DNA from: Devosia litorisediminis
Lineage (GTDB): Bacteria; Pseudomonadota; Alphaproteobacteria; Rhizobiales; Devosiaceae
Direction of reading: 5' to 3'
DNA: 64,000 bases
Assembly (NCBI RefSeq): GCF_018334155.1
Contig: NZ_JAGXTP010000001.1
Span: 682,001 to 746,000 of the forward strand
The first letter of the stretch is position 1. Each line of letters begins with the position of its first letter. The position numbers were made by a program, and so were the translations under genes. A model generated the notes under the pieces. It searched no databases. It saw only the letters and a list, made by a program, of their open reading frames with translations, and was not told the DNA's origin. Below, piece after piece: positions 18,876 through 26,976 of the stretch.

Positions 18876-20480
18876 CTACTGCTTTGTCAGGTGCGTGAAG
18901 AAGTAGTGGGCCAGACGATCCAATGGGGTGAAGCCGAGTTCGTTCGGCGTTGCTGCATCGCCGCCGAGTTCATCGGAAATCACGGCGATGGTAATCGGGT
19001 GCACGAGCGGCACGATCGAGGCATTGTCGATCAGGACCTGTTCGGCCTGTGCATAGAGATCAAGACGCTCTTCCCAGACCGGGTTGGAGTCGGCCTCGGC
19101 AACCAGCTTGTCATAGGCATCGACATGGTGGCTGTGGCGGCCGCCATTGTAGAAGATGCCGTAGAAGTTAGACGGATCGAGATAGTCGTACTCGTAGGGC
19201 GCGATGAAGATGTTGTTCTCCTTGTTGAGGAGACCCTGCATCCAGTCCTGACCGGGGAGCACGCGGATGTTCATGGTCACGCCCAGAACTTCCTTGAACT
19301 CGGCCTGCAGATACTGCGCCATGGCCGGGATGATGGCGCCGTTATAGCCGCCTTCTTCGCGATACCAGATTTCAATCTCAGGGAAGCCATCGCCGCCGGG
19401 GAAGCCAGCTGCTGCCATGTGTTCGGCTGCCTGTTCGGGATCAAAGACAGCCTCAGCGGCGACCTCTTCATTGTAGCCAGGATAGCCGGGCGGCAGGATA
19501 GAGCCGGCGGGGATGGCAATGTCCTTGAGTACGGTTGAGGTCAGTTCAGCGCGATCAACGGCGTAGTAGAAGGCCTTGCGGACATCAACATTGTTGAAGG
19601 GCTCTGAGTCCATGTCGAACGAAATGTAAGACGTGGCGAAGACGGCGTTCTTGCGGATGCCATCGGGATAGCGCTGCTCAGCGACCGGCACCTGACCGGT
19701 ATTTAGGAACGAGTAATCGGCGTCGCCGGCCAGGAAGGCGGGCAGGCCGACTTCAGGTGCGCCCAGAGTTGGATCAATCTCGAGACGATCGATCTGCGCC
19801 TGCCATGGTCCGGTGTAGGTGTCGGACTTCGTCAGCACGACTGAGTTGTTGGACTTTTCCCAGCTCTCGAGATCAAAGGGACCCGAGGTGACGACGGTGT
19901 CGACATTGAGAGCCCAGTCATCGCCAAGTTCATCGACCACGTGCTTGGGCACGGGATACCAGAGACTGGTGACCGATGGCAGATAGGGCTTGGGCGCGTT
20001 GGTGGTGACTTCGATGGTCAGGTCATCAACCGCCTTGAGACCCAGGGTGGAAACGTCAGCGGTACCCTCGGTGACTTCCTTCCAATTCTTGATGCCGCCA
20101 GCAAAGTCCCAGTACCAGGCAAAATCGTAGCCCGAGGTCGCGGCGCGGGTGAGGGCGAAGACATAGTCCTCGGCGGTCAGTGGCTCGCCATCGGACCAGA
20201 CCAGACCGGGGCGCAGCTTGAAGGTCCAGGTCAGACCATCCTCGGACTGGCTCCAGCTCTCAGCCGCCATGGGCGTGAGTTTGAAGTCCTTGTCAAAGGT
20301 GGCGATCGGCACCTGCAGCACTTCGGCAAAAGTGGCGCGGGCATAGACCGTCTTCATGTAGTCCATATAGGTGCCGGTGGTGGACTGACCGGGCGCGACG
20401 ATAGTGGTTTGAGCCATGGTCGGTACGGTCAAAGCCGTCGCAACAGCCAGTGCCCCGGCGATTTTCAAAAGTGTTTTCAT
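18876..20480 (-). CDS. Peptide ABC transporter substrate-binding protein (SBP family 5)
   Basis: 534 residues from the ATG at 20480, which has AAGGAGGGAG about 8 bases upstream. Signal peptide MKTLLKIAGALAVATALTVP ending TMAQ; exported to the periplasm. The rest matches DppA/OppA-type proteins: an early AESWSQSEDGLTWTFKLRPG, DGEPLTAEDYVFALTRA, and a VRKAFYYAVDRAEL block in the middle. First gene of the importer operon. The peptide captured is unknown. A palindromic box (20617-20628) lies about 140 bp upstream of the ATG. Confidence 0.92.
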   Translation of the reverse strand: MKTLLKIAGALAVATALTVPTMAQTTIVAPGQSTTGTYMDYMKTVYARATFAEVLQVPIATFDKDFKLTPMAAESWSQSEDGLTWTFKLRPGLVWSDGEPLTAEDYVFALTRAATSGYDFAWYWDFAGGIKNWKEVTEGTADVSTLGLKAVDDLTIEVTTNAPKPYLPSVTSLWYPVPKHVVDELGDDWALNVDTVVTSGPFDLESWEKSNNSVVLTKSDTYTGPWQAQIDRLEIDPTLGAPEVGLPAFLAGDADYSFLNTGQVPVAEQRYPDGIRKNAVFATSYISFDMDSEPFNNVDVRKAFYYAVDRAELTSTVLKDIAIPAGSILPPGYPGYNEEVAAEAVFDPEQAAEHMAAAGFPGGDGFPEIEIWYREEGGYNGAIIPAMAQYLQAEFKEVLGVTMNIRVLPGQDWMQGLLNKENNIFIAPYEYDYLDPSNFYGIFYNGGRHSHHVDAYDKLVAEADSNPVWEERLDLYAQAEQVLIDNASIVPLVHPITIAVISDELGGDAATPNELGFTPLDRLAHYFFTHLTKQ

Positions 20481-20616
20481 AGCAAGACTCCCTCCTTGCA
20501 GAGCCAGATTTCGGACGTTCCCTCGGTGCCGGTCGCGTTGGCGCGGCCGGTCTTTTCGTTGCGCAGCCGGGCTGCGATCGACAGATACGAATTCCCCTCG
20601 AAATCTGCCCAATGAC

Positions 20617-20628
20617 ATATGTCTGACA
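20617..20628. promoter_or_regulatory. Candidate GntR operator upstream of the peptide importer
   Basis: ATATGTCTGACA, containing the 9-bp palindrome TGTC-T-GACA. The identical 12-mer occurs at 23097-23108 before the AceE-like gene. The form fits FadR-type GntR operators, and a GntR gene of that type closes the operon. Confidence 0.55.
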
Positions 20629-20672
20629 AATGAAGGCGGGCTTGGCAAGTCGATCTGTGGATAGCGGGTCCA

Positions 20673-20705
20673 TTTCTGCGGCAATCATTAGGAATGCCGC
20701 AGAAA
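20673..20705 (-). terminator. Long hairpin after the AceE-like gene
   Basis: TTTCTGCGGCA (20673-20683) and TGCCGCAGAAA (20695-20705) are perfect 11-base arms about 15 bp beyond the stop. No long T-run follows, so it may act as a weak terminator or as an RNA-protecting stem. Confidence 0.6.
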
Positions 20706-20720
20706 CAGGCCGGATCAGGT

Positions 20721-23081
20721 TCAGTGTCGCGCGCGGCTGAAGCTGCGGGCGGCGGTTTCGATGGCTCGGGCGCCGATGCCAAAATGGGCGTAGAGATCGT
20801 TGACCGTGCCGGTCTGGCCGAAGTGCTCGACACCCAGGGTGACGGTGCGGTGGCCCAAAACGCTACCCAACCAGCCCAGTGTGGCGGGGTGGGCGTCGAT
20901 AGCGGTAATCAGGCCAGCAGTGTGGGGGATGTCGGCAAGCAGGTTTTCGATGTGGCTGCGGGCATCGTCATCGCCATGCAGGCGCGCGCGCTGGGCGGCA
21001 TGCCAGCCGGCGTTGAGCCGGTCGGCAGAGGTCACGGCGAGTACGGCGACGTTACGGCGGTCGCCACCGATGGCGGCCGCGGCGGCGATGGCTTCGTTGG
21101 CCAGCACCCCCTGATAGGCGATGACGGTGTCGCATTCGGGGGTGGGGGCCTTGAGCCAGTAGGCACCACGGATGATGTCGTCGGCCAGGGGCTTGGCCAT
21201 ATCGCGCGGGGGCTGCTCGATAGTACGGGTGGACAGGCGCAGATAGACCGAGCCGCCGGTGACGTCACGCGGCCAGTCGGCCAGATCGGGGCGGGCATCG
21301 CCCGCGCGTTGCATGTAGTCGAAGGCCCAATCCATGATGACCGAGAGTTCGTCGGCAAAGGCTGGCTCGAAGCTGGCGAGGCCGTCCTGCGACATGCCGA
21401 TCAGCGGGGAGGCGATTGACTGGTGGGCACCGCCTTCGCCAGCAAGCGAGACGCCCGACGGCGTGCCGATCAGCAGGAAGCGGGCATCCTGGTAGCAGGC
21501 ATAGTTCAGTGCATCGAGGCCGCGGGAAATGAAGGGGTCGTAGAGCGTGCCGATGGGCAGCAGGCGTTCGCCGAACAGGGAGTGGCTGAGACCGGCTGCG
21601 CCAAGGGCGAGGAACAGGTTCATCTCGGCAATGCCGAGTTCGAGGTGCTGGCCCTCGGGGGTGAAGCGCCATTTCTGGGCGCTGGGAATGGCTTCCTTTT
21701 GGAAGATGTCGACCATTTCGCTCTTGGCGTAGAGATTGCGACGGTTCACCCAGGTGCCCAGATTGGTCGAGACGGTGACGTCGGGCGAGGTGGTGATGAT
21801 GCGCCGGGCCAGATCGCTATCGGTCTTGGCGATGGCGTCGAGCACCATGCCAAATGCAGTTTGAGTGGAAGTGGCGCCAGTGCCGACAAACTGCGGGCCG
21901 ATGGTGGCGACGGCGGGCGAGGTGTGGCGGCGGCTCTGAGTGGTGTTGAAAGGGACCTCGGCGAGGAAGGTTTCGATGGCGGCGGGATCGTGCATGCCTT
22001 CGAACTTGTCCCATTCATGGCCCTCCCGGACATTCATGGACTGGCGCAGGCTATCGATCTGGGCGCCGGTCATCTGGCCGGCGTGGTTGTCCTTGTGGCC
22101 GGCCAGCGGGGTGGCCCAGCCCTTGACGGTATAGGCGATAAACACGGTCGGTTTGTCGCTGCCGGCGGCCTCGAACTGTTCGAGCAGGGAGGCGGTGCAA
22201 TGGCCCCCCAGATTGCCCATCAGATCGGCCAGTTCGGCATCGCTGCGGCGGGCGATGAGCGCCGAGAGGTCGCCCTGATCGCCGATTTCGTCATTGAGGC
22301 GCTCGCGCCAGGCAGCGCCGCCACGGAACATCAGCGCCGAGTAGATGGCGTTGGGGGCGGCGTCGATCCAGGCCTTGAGCTTGTCGCCGCCGGCTTCAGC
22401 GAATGCGGCGCGCTGCAGGGCGCCGTATTTGAGGGTGACGATGTTCCAGTCGAAGGCGCGGAAGATGGCTTCGATGCGGTCATAGAGGCCTTCGCGGACG
22501 ACGCCGTCCAGGCTCTGGCGGTTGTAGTCGATGACCCACCAGGTGTTGCGCAGACCGTGCTTCCAGCCTTCGAGCAGGCATTCATAGACATTGCCTTCGT
22601 CGAGCTCGGCATCGCCAACCAGGGCCACCATGCGGCCTTCGGGGCGCGATGTATCTGCCCAGGGCTTGGCGCGGACATAATCCTGGATCAGCGAGGCGAA
22701 TGCGGTGAAGGCGACGCCGAGGCCTACCGAGCCGGTGGAGATGTCGACGTCGTCGGTGTCCTTGGTGCGGCTGGGATAGGACTGGGCGCCGCCAAAGGCG
22801 CGGAAATTCTCGAGCTTTTCCAGGGTCTGCTTGCCGAACAGGTACTGGATGGCGTGAAAGACCGGGGAGGCGTGGGGTTTGACGGCGACGCGGTCTTCGG
22901 GTCTGAGCACGCCGAAATAGAGGGCGGCCATGATGGCGGCCATGCTGGCGGAGCTGGCCTGGTGGCCGCCGACCTTGACCCCATCGGTATTGGGCCGGAT
23001 GTGGTTGGCGTGGTGGATCATCCAGTTGGAGAGCCAGAGCGCCTTTTTGGTGAGCGCGGCAATGGTTTGAGTCCGGTCCAT
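20721..23081 (-). CDS. AceE-like (homodimeric 2-oxoacid dehydrogenase E1/transketolase family) thiamine diphosphate enzyme
   Basis: 786 residues from the ATG at 23081 (GAGGGAAAT just upstream). The N-terminus GGHQASSASMAAIMAALYF and the ThDP/Mg motif GDAELDEGN (about 155-163), followed by NTWWVIDYNRQSLDG, resemble the homodimeric pyruvate dehydrogenase E1 AceE rather than ordinary transketolase; it is about 100 residues shorter than AceE. No E2 or E3 gene is nearby, so the reaction is uncertain: a 2-oxoacid or transketolase-type substrate is possible. A divergent Lrp gene and a shared operator with the peptide importer suggest a role in amino-acid catabolism (inference). Confidence 0.8.
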   Translation of the reverse strand: MDRTQTIAALTKKALWLSNWMIHHANHIRPNTDGVKVGGHQASSASMAAIMAALYFGVLRPEDRVAVKPHASPVFHAIQYLFGKQTLEKLENFRAFGGAQSYPSRTKDTDDVDISTGSVGLGVAFTAFASLIQDYVRAKPWADTSRPEGRMVALVGDAELDEGNVYECLLEGWKHGLRNTWWVIDYNRQSLDGVVREGLYDRIEAIFRAFDWNIVTLKYGALQRAAFAEAGGDKLKAWIDAAPNAIYSALMFRGGAAWRERLNDEIGDQGDLSALIARRSDAELADLMGNLGGHCTASLLEQFEAAGSDKPTVFIAYTVKGWATPLAGHKDNHAGQMTGAQIDSLRQSMNVREGHEWDKFEGMHDPAAIETFLAEVPFNTTQSRRHTSPAVATIGPQFVGTGATSTQTAFGMVLDAIAKTDSDLARRIITTSPDVTVSTNLGTWVNRRNLYAKSEMVDIFQKEAIPSAQKWRFTPEGQHLELGIAEMNLFLALGAAGLSHSLFGERLLPIGTLYDPFISRGLDALNYACYQDARFLLIGTPSGVSLAGEGGAHQSIASPLIGMSQDGLASFEPAFADELSVIMDWAFDYMQRAGDARPDLADWPRDVTGGSVYLRLSTRTIEQPPRDMAKPLADDIIRGAYWLKAPTPECDTVIAYQGVLANEAIAAAAAIGGDRRNVAVLAVTSADRLNAGWHAAQRARLHGDDDARSHIENLLADIPHTAGLITAIDAHPATLGWLGSVLGHRTVTLGVEHFGQTGTVNDLYAHFGIGARAIETAARSFSRARH

Positions 23082-23096
23082 ATTTCCCTCCACAGA

Positions 23097-23108
23097 ATAT
23101 GTCTGACA
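23097..23108. promoter_or_regulatory. Candidate GntR operator upstream of the AceE-like gene
   Basis: ATATGTCTGACA, identical to the box at 20617-20628. It starts 16 bp upstream of the AceE-like ATG and lies in the divergent AceE-like/Lrp promoter region. Confidence 0.55.
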
Positions 23109-23162
23109 TTGCACCTTGCCGCGCGGTGGTTCTTGTCTATTCTGGCCCCGATGGGGATAAGT

Positions 23163-23179
23163 TGCGCATGTTATGCGCA
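23163..23179. promoter_or_regulatory. Inverted repeat, candidate Lrp autoregulatory operator
   Basis: TGCGCAT-GTT-ATGCGCA, perfect 7-base arms, ending 3 bp before the chosen Lrp ATG. Lrp/AsnC regulators commonly bind such dyads in their own divergent promoter. An ATG inside it (23168) is a competing start for the regulator. Confidence 0.55.
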
Positions 23180-23182
23180 GAT

Positions 23183-23671
23183 ATGGAGAGAAAATTGGCG
23201 GAAACTGCCAAAACGCCATTGAGCGCCGTGGACCGCAAGATCCTGGGTGCGCTGCAGGAAGATGGCCGGATGACCATCCAGGCCATTGCCGACCGGGTGG
23301 GGCTGTCGGCATCGCCCTGCCTGCGCAGGATACGCCAGATGGAGCAGGCGGGGATTATTTCTGGATACAGCGCCAGCGTGGACCAGAAAGCGGTTGGCCT
23401 GCCGGTGTCGGTGTTCATTTCAATCAAGCTGGAACGGCAGCGGGCGGCAGAGCTGGATGCGTTCAGCGCGGCGATTGATCGCTGGCCCGAGGTGATGGAG
23501 TGCTATCTGATGACCGGGCAGTTCGATTTCCTGCTGCGCGTGGTGTGCGCGGATCTCCAAGCCTATGAGCAGTTTTTGCGCGAACGGCTGACCCAGATCG
23601 CCGGCGTCGCCTCGATCGAGAGCAGTTTTTCGCTGGGGCAGGTCAAGCAGTCGCGGGTGCTGCCGCTGTAG
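23183..23671 (+). CDS. Lrp/AsnC-family transcriptional regulator
   Basis: 162 residues from the ATG at 23183 (MERKLAETAKTPLSAVDRKIL), a normal length; in-frame starts at 23168 and 23099 would add a tail unlike the family. N-terminal helix-turn-helix (MTIQAIADRVGLSASPCLRRIRQMEQAGII, about 30-60) and a C-terminal RAM ligand domain (VMECYLMTGQFDFLLRVVCAD). It is divergent from the AceE-like gene and probably controls it in response to an amino acid. Confidence 0.9.
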   Translation: MERKLAETAKTPLSAVDRKILGALQEDGRMTIQAIADRVGLSASPCLRRIRQMEQAGIISGYSASVDQKAVGLPVSVFISIKLERQRAAELDAFSAAIDRWPEVMECYLMTGQFDFLLRVVCADLQAYEQFLRERLTQIAGVASIESSFSLGQVKQSRVLPL

Positions 23672-23712
23672 GACAGCACCCGCGCCTTTCTCGCTGAGGC
23701 CCCCCAGCCCGG

Positions 23713-23733
23713 CCCTCCCCACAAGGGGGAGGG
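23713..23733. repeat. Dispersed CCCTCCCC/GGGGAGGG palindrome
   Basis: CCCTCCCC-ACAAG-GGGGAGGG in the 92-bp gap between the convergent Lrp and pyridoxamine-oxidase-like genes. Same type as at 16919-16937 and 45477-45498. It may double as a terminator for the Lrp gene, but no T-run follows. Confidence 0.55.
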
Positions 23734-23763
23734 AGCGACAGGGGAGTGCCTTGCGCGGGTTGA

Positions 23764-24270
23764 TCAGAGGTCGACCTTGGCGTTTTCGCCCATATCGGGG
23801 GCGTCGCCGGTGACGGCGGCATAAGCCATCTTGGCCAGCGCGACAGCCTGATTGGGGCTGTCCCAGAGTTCGCCATCTTCGGGGATGACGGTGAGCAGGC
23901 GGATGGATGGATCGGTGGCATCGTCCCACCAGGCCTTGTCCCAGTCGCTCCATAGTTCGGTGATCTTGGCGCGGTCATTGCTCAGTTTGGCCTTGCCCGA
24001 CACCACTGCATATTTGTGGCCACCATTATCGACCCAGGTCATGGAGACGAAGGGGTATTTGTCGACCTGTTCGTTCTTGTGGCCGGATTCATCGACCAGG
24101 AAATGCACGGCATGTTCGTCGCGACGCGGGCGGGCCGAGAGGGGACGGCTACGCTGGCGCTCACCATCCCAGGTGGTGAACATGCAGATGTCGATCTTGT
24201 CGGCGAGTTCCCAGATGCGGTCCTGCACCTCGGCGGGAGTTTTTTCATTGTCGTGATGGGGTTTGACCAT
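23764..24270 (-). CDS. Pyridoxamine 5'-phosphate oxidase-family protein (general stress protein 26-like)
   Basis: 168 residues. A split-barrel flavin-binding fold is suggested by IDICMFTTWDGERQRSRPLS near residues 27-46 and VHFLVDESGHKNEQVDKYPF further on, as in the YzzA/GSP26 group. Such proteins bind FMN or FAD; most have no known substrate, and this is not PdxH. Cytoplasmic. A single gene; its stop converges on Lrp. Confidence 0.8.
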   Translation of the reverse strand: MVKPHHDNEKTPAEVQDRIWELADKIDICMFTTWDGERQRSRPLSARPRRDEHAVHFLVDESGHKNEQVDKYPFVSMTWVDNGGHKYAVVSGKAKLSNDRAKITELWSDWDKAWWDDATDPSIRLLTVIPEDGELWDSPNQAVALAKMAYAAVTGDAPDMGENAKVDL

Positions 24271-24372
24271 TGTGGTGGCCTCCTTTGCTGTTGGGAGGCA
24301 AACGGTCGAGGCGGGCAGCGGTTGCGCGCGATATTTTTGCGTTTGGAGTGATCCAGCGCGCCGGGCGCGGGT

Positions 24373-24747
24373 TCAATCGAATGGCGATTGCAGATCGTCC
24401 CAAGCGGGCGCGGCTTCCTTGAGTGGATCGAAACCGGCATTGTCGGGCAGCAGGGTCTGGGGATCGGCGGACAGATTGCTCAGGCCCGCCGCGGCAATCC
24501 AGCCCAGGCCACGGATGAGGCACCATGTGTCCTCGCCGGGCGCGGGGGCAATGAAGCCAGCGGCTTCGCCGGTGCAATGCTCAATGGTGACGGTGGCGCC
24601 GGTGGGCGGGTGGCCGGTGATCTCGGCGCTCGCCTCGGGGCTGGCATGGGCCGATGGGGTGCCGCTGATCGTGGCGGTGCGGGCTGCATGCGCCGAAGTG
24701 GCGAGCAGCAGCAGGGTGGCGATGAGGGTGATCGGGCCGAGGCGCAT
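24373..24747 (-). CDS. Secreted hypothetical protein with SH3-like core
   Basis: 124 residues. Signal peptide about 1-21 (MRLGPITLIATLLLLATSAHA). The mature part has two Cys (near 58 and 76) and a GATVTIEHCTGEAAGF...WCLIRGLGWI pattern that loosely resembles an SH3b fold; this is weak. No other family recognised. Periplasmic. A single gene between two small minus-strand genes. Confidence 0.6.
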   Translation of the reverse strand: MRLGPITLIATLLLLATSAHAARTATISGTPSAHASPEASAEITGHPPTGATVTIEHCTGEAAGFIAPAPGEDTWCLIRGLGWIAAAGLSNLSADPQTLLPDNAGFDPLKEAAPAWDDLQSPFD

Positions 24748-24839
24748 GGCGGCATTTGCACTGCCATGAGGGTCAAAGGCAAGGCCCCCTCAACCGGCCG
24801 CTATGGGCGCGGTGAGGGCGGCTGCCATTTGTGTGGGCG

Positions 24840-25046
24840 TCAGCTGCGCTTGACGGGGCAGGTGGAGATGCCCAGCAGCATATAGAGCGGGCAGGTGCCG
24901 ACAATGCCGGTGATCAGCGGCACCAGGCCAATCAGGGCCAACCAGCGCCAGCCGGCATCGGGGAAGACGAAGAAGGCGACAAGCAGCGCCAGTCCGACGA
25001 CGACGCGCAGCACGCGATCGATAGTGCTTTCATTGGTCTTGAACAT
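24840..25046 (-). CDS. DUF2892 (YgaP-type) small membrane protein
   Basis: 68 residues from the ATG at 25046. The start MFKTNESTIDRVLRVVVGLAL and the TGIVGTCPLYMLLGISTC block are the standard DUF2892 signature; two membrane helices (about 13-31 and 36-54). Its role is unclear; in YgaP the domain accompanies a rhodanese, absent here. A bicistronic link to the SH3-like gene is possible (92 bp apart). Confidence 0.85.
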   Translation of the reverse strand: MFKTNESTIDRVLRVVVGLALLVAFFVFPDAGWRWLALIGLVPLITGIVGTCPLYMLLGISTCPVKRS

Positions 25047-25501
25047 GGCGGCTCTCCTGTTGTGTTGGCACCAGCCTAGCAGAGCGGGGCGGCGGGGGAT
25101 TTGATTTGGGACAAAGACCGCGGCGCGCTGGCACGCGCCAGGAACGGCACTCGCCAGGACGGCACGCACCAATAACGCCACGCGCGAAGGGGGCGCTGGC
25201 GGGACACGGGTTACGGGCGGCCGATGACTCGACCTGGAAAATAGTGTGGCTGGAGCCAAAGGGCCGCCCGTCACGAACCGGTTTTGTGCGAGGGGTGGTT
25301 CAGCCTGCGCCGGTATTTCAGACGCGACTGCCACTTGCCCCACTGGATGGCGCCCCATCCCCCGGCCCCTCCCGCCCAGCCCTGCGTGGGGACTGGTGAC
25401 TGGCGGGAACCCCAACAGCGTGCCACAGGTGACCGGGGGCGGGGATAAGTTGGGCGCAAAAACCCCGGCGCGTGGCGCGGTGCCGGGGTTTTGTGCGGGT
25501 T
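25047..25501. other. 455-bp region without a gene
   Basis: Very GC-rich, with imperfect repeats of GGCACGC/CGCCAGG-like words (25120-25195) and a CCCCTCCCGCCCAG stretch (25367-25383) related to the dispersed palindromes. A bidirectional terminator (25459-25492) closes it. I see no convincing coding frame or RNA gene. Confidence 0.5.
25459..25492. terminator. Bidirectional terminator after the gene at 25502
   Basis: AAAACCCCGGC and GCCGGGGTTTT arms around a GC-rich loop, with A-run on one side and T-run on the other; it can end minus-strand transcription of the adjacent small gene. Confidence 0.75.
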
Positions 25502-25840
25502 TCAGGCGTGCATGGGGGGCGGGGCCGCGTCGGTCAGATGCGCATAGCGTTGCTCAAAGGCCTGACAGGCCACGATCAGCCGCGTCACCATCAGGGCAAT
25601 ATCGGCATTGGTGAGGGGATTGATCGGGTTGATCAGCCGGAAACTGGGCAGGCCGGGCTCGTGCCGATAGAGCTTGTTGGCGGCGCGCATCACGTCATTG
25701 AGGCTGCGCCGCCCGTTCTCGCCCAGCGTACCGGCGGGCTTGGCCACCCGCAGCAGATAGTTGAGCGCGGCGACTTCGCGCGCCAGGCGGGAATGGGCAT
25801 GAATGGCACGGCGGCCCAGTCGGGGCAGGGGATCGGACAT
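25502..25840 (-). CDS. Conserved-looking hypothetical protein
   Basis: 112 residues from the ATG at 25840 (MSDPLPRLGRRAIHAHSRLA). Predicted mainly helical, cytoplasmic, without membrane segments or known motifs. Codon use is like that of the chromosome, and it has its own terminator, which supports a real gene. It marks the left flank of the AT-richer islet beginning at 26134. Confidence 0.6.
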   Translation of the reverse strand: MSDPLPRLGRRAIHAHSRLAREVAALNYLLRVAKPAGTLGENGRRSLNDVMRAANKLYRHEPGLPSFRLINPINPLTNADIALMVTRLIVACQAFEQRYAHLTDAAPPPMHA

Positions 25841-26133
25841 GGCTGGTTTCTCCAAAAAGGGGATGAAACCGGCAAGGATAGCAGCGGTGGACGGGGCGGG
25901 GATATGTTTGGGGGGCGGGTGCAGCGGAAGAAAACTCCGTTTTGTTGCTCTGGCGAGTCTCTGCGAACCCGCCGCGGCCCAGGGTGCCCTCGTCTAGCGG
26001 CGATTGGCTCAATTACCGGGCTGTACCAGCGTGGAATAGTGCTGTTGTATGCAGCTGAATTTGTGCTCAGTTGATATTCCGGAATACATTTGTAACTCTA
26101 CGACGTAATATTTTTAGGTAAGTCGAACAAAAT
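25841..26133 (+). promoter_or_regulatory. Promoter region of the two-gene islet
   Basis: The sequence shifts from GC-rich to AT-rich near 26030. TTGATA (26071-26076) with TAACTC 16 bp later could be a -35/-10 pair (weak). A perfect 12-bp palindrome TATTCCGGAATA (26075-26086) overlaps the -35 and is a candidate operator. No gene is seen here. Confidence 0.4.
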
Positions 26134-26976
26134 ATGATCTGTACTCACTGCGGCAACGAAGTGCCGTCGCATAGACGGGATTGTCCAAGTTGTGGAGAGG
26201 ACAACGGATTTCCAAACGTCCGGCTTAGTCAATTGCAACCAGAAGTTACAGCACTCGCAACAAGGTATGCTTCCGCACTCGTGTCTGCGGACGCGCGAGG
26301 TGCTAAGAGCATATTGCTCAGGTTTGAGGCGGCGGTCGCCACATCAAAAGTCGTCATTTCGCGCCCTCTAGGTATTATTCAGGGTTTGATCGACGATACG
26401 CGACAGAGCTATGTCAGCTTTCAAAAGCAGGTTAGTGCTGGACTTCGCAGTCCCGCCGACAACATATATGACCAAGTGCGTCAGCAGTATGAGAGTGCCT
26501 TATACCCGCACTTCTCCGGAGAGATTATATTCGGTTCTCTAACGCTAAGCGGTCGAGGCATCACGCCATATGGCCCGTATGCAATGGTTTTGAGAACTGA
26601 GATGATTAAACGCAGAACAACCGTGTTTGAGGAGAACCCTCATAAATTTATCTCCAAGCACCGGCTGCTTGGAAACGAGCCTCTCAGCGCGGGTTATCGC
26701 GCTGATTGGGAAGGCAGATCGCGGCTAGCTGCAACAAAGTTGCAACCCGACCTAACACCGAATACATCAGAAGAGGACTTTCCTGGGATCCTTCAGAAGG
26801 ATGTCGGAGACACAGGCGAAGGCGATTTCATTGAGGCACATATCTACGGCAGCATCAATCGAAACGCGATTGAAAGCGTTGTCGGACCAAAGCCAAAGGT
26901 TAGGGCTGATCGTATTATTTGGGACGCTGTTGTCCAGCGTCTCAATAATGCCGGAATAGAAGCGCGAACGATATGA
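26134..26976 (+). CDS. Zinc-ribbon protein with possible ADP-ribosyltransferase-like C-terminal domain
   Basis: 280 residues. An N-terminal zinc ribbon has Cys3, Cys6, Cys17 and Cys20. A helical middle (about 30-125) leads to a C-terminal domain with SGRGITPYGPYAMVLRTEM, RRTTVFEENPHKFI, GYRADWEGRSRLAATKL and FIEAHIYGSINRNAIESVV. From memory, the YG..xxVL / R.T.F / xEA(H,Q)xxG order recalls ART-fold toxins and DUF3626-like proteins, with Glu in FIEAH as the possible catalytic residue; this is inference and unverified. The DNA is visibly richer in A+T than its neighbours, suggesting transfer. Its stop overlaps the next ATG (ATGA), so the two proteins are made together. Confidence 0.6.
   Translation: MICTHCGNEVPSHRRDCPSCGEDNGFPNVRLSQLQPEVTALATRYASALVSADARGAKSILLRFEAAVATSKVVISRPLGIIQGLIDDTRQSYVSFQKQVSAGLRSPADNIYDQVRQQYESALYPHFSGEIIFGSLTLSGRGITPYGPYAMVLRTEMIKRRTTVFEENPHKFISKHRLLGNEPLSAGYRADWEGRSRLAATKLQPDLTPNTSEEDFPGILQKDVGDTGEGDFIEAHIYGSINRNAIESVVGPKPKVRADRIIWDAVVQRLNNAGIEARTI

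Noticed and set aside
21423..23222. Open plus-strand frame of 599 codons opposite the AceE-like gene
   Set aside because: Antisense shadow; it also runs across the Lrp promoter region in a different frame.
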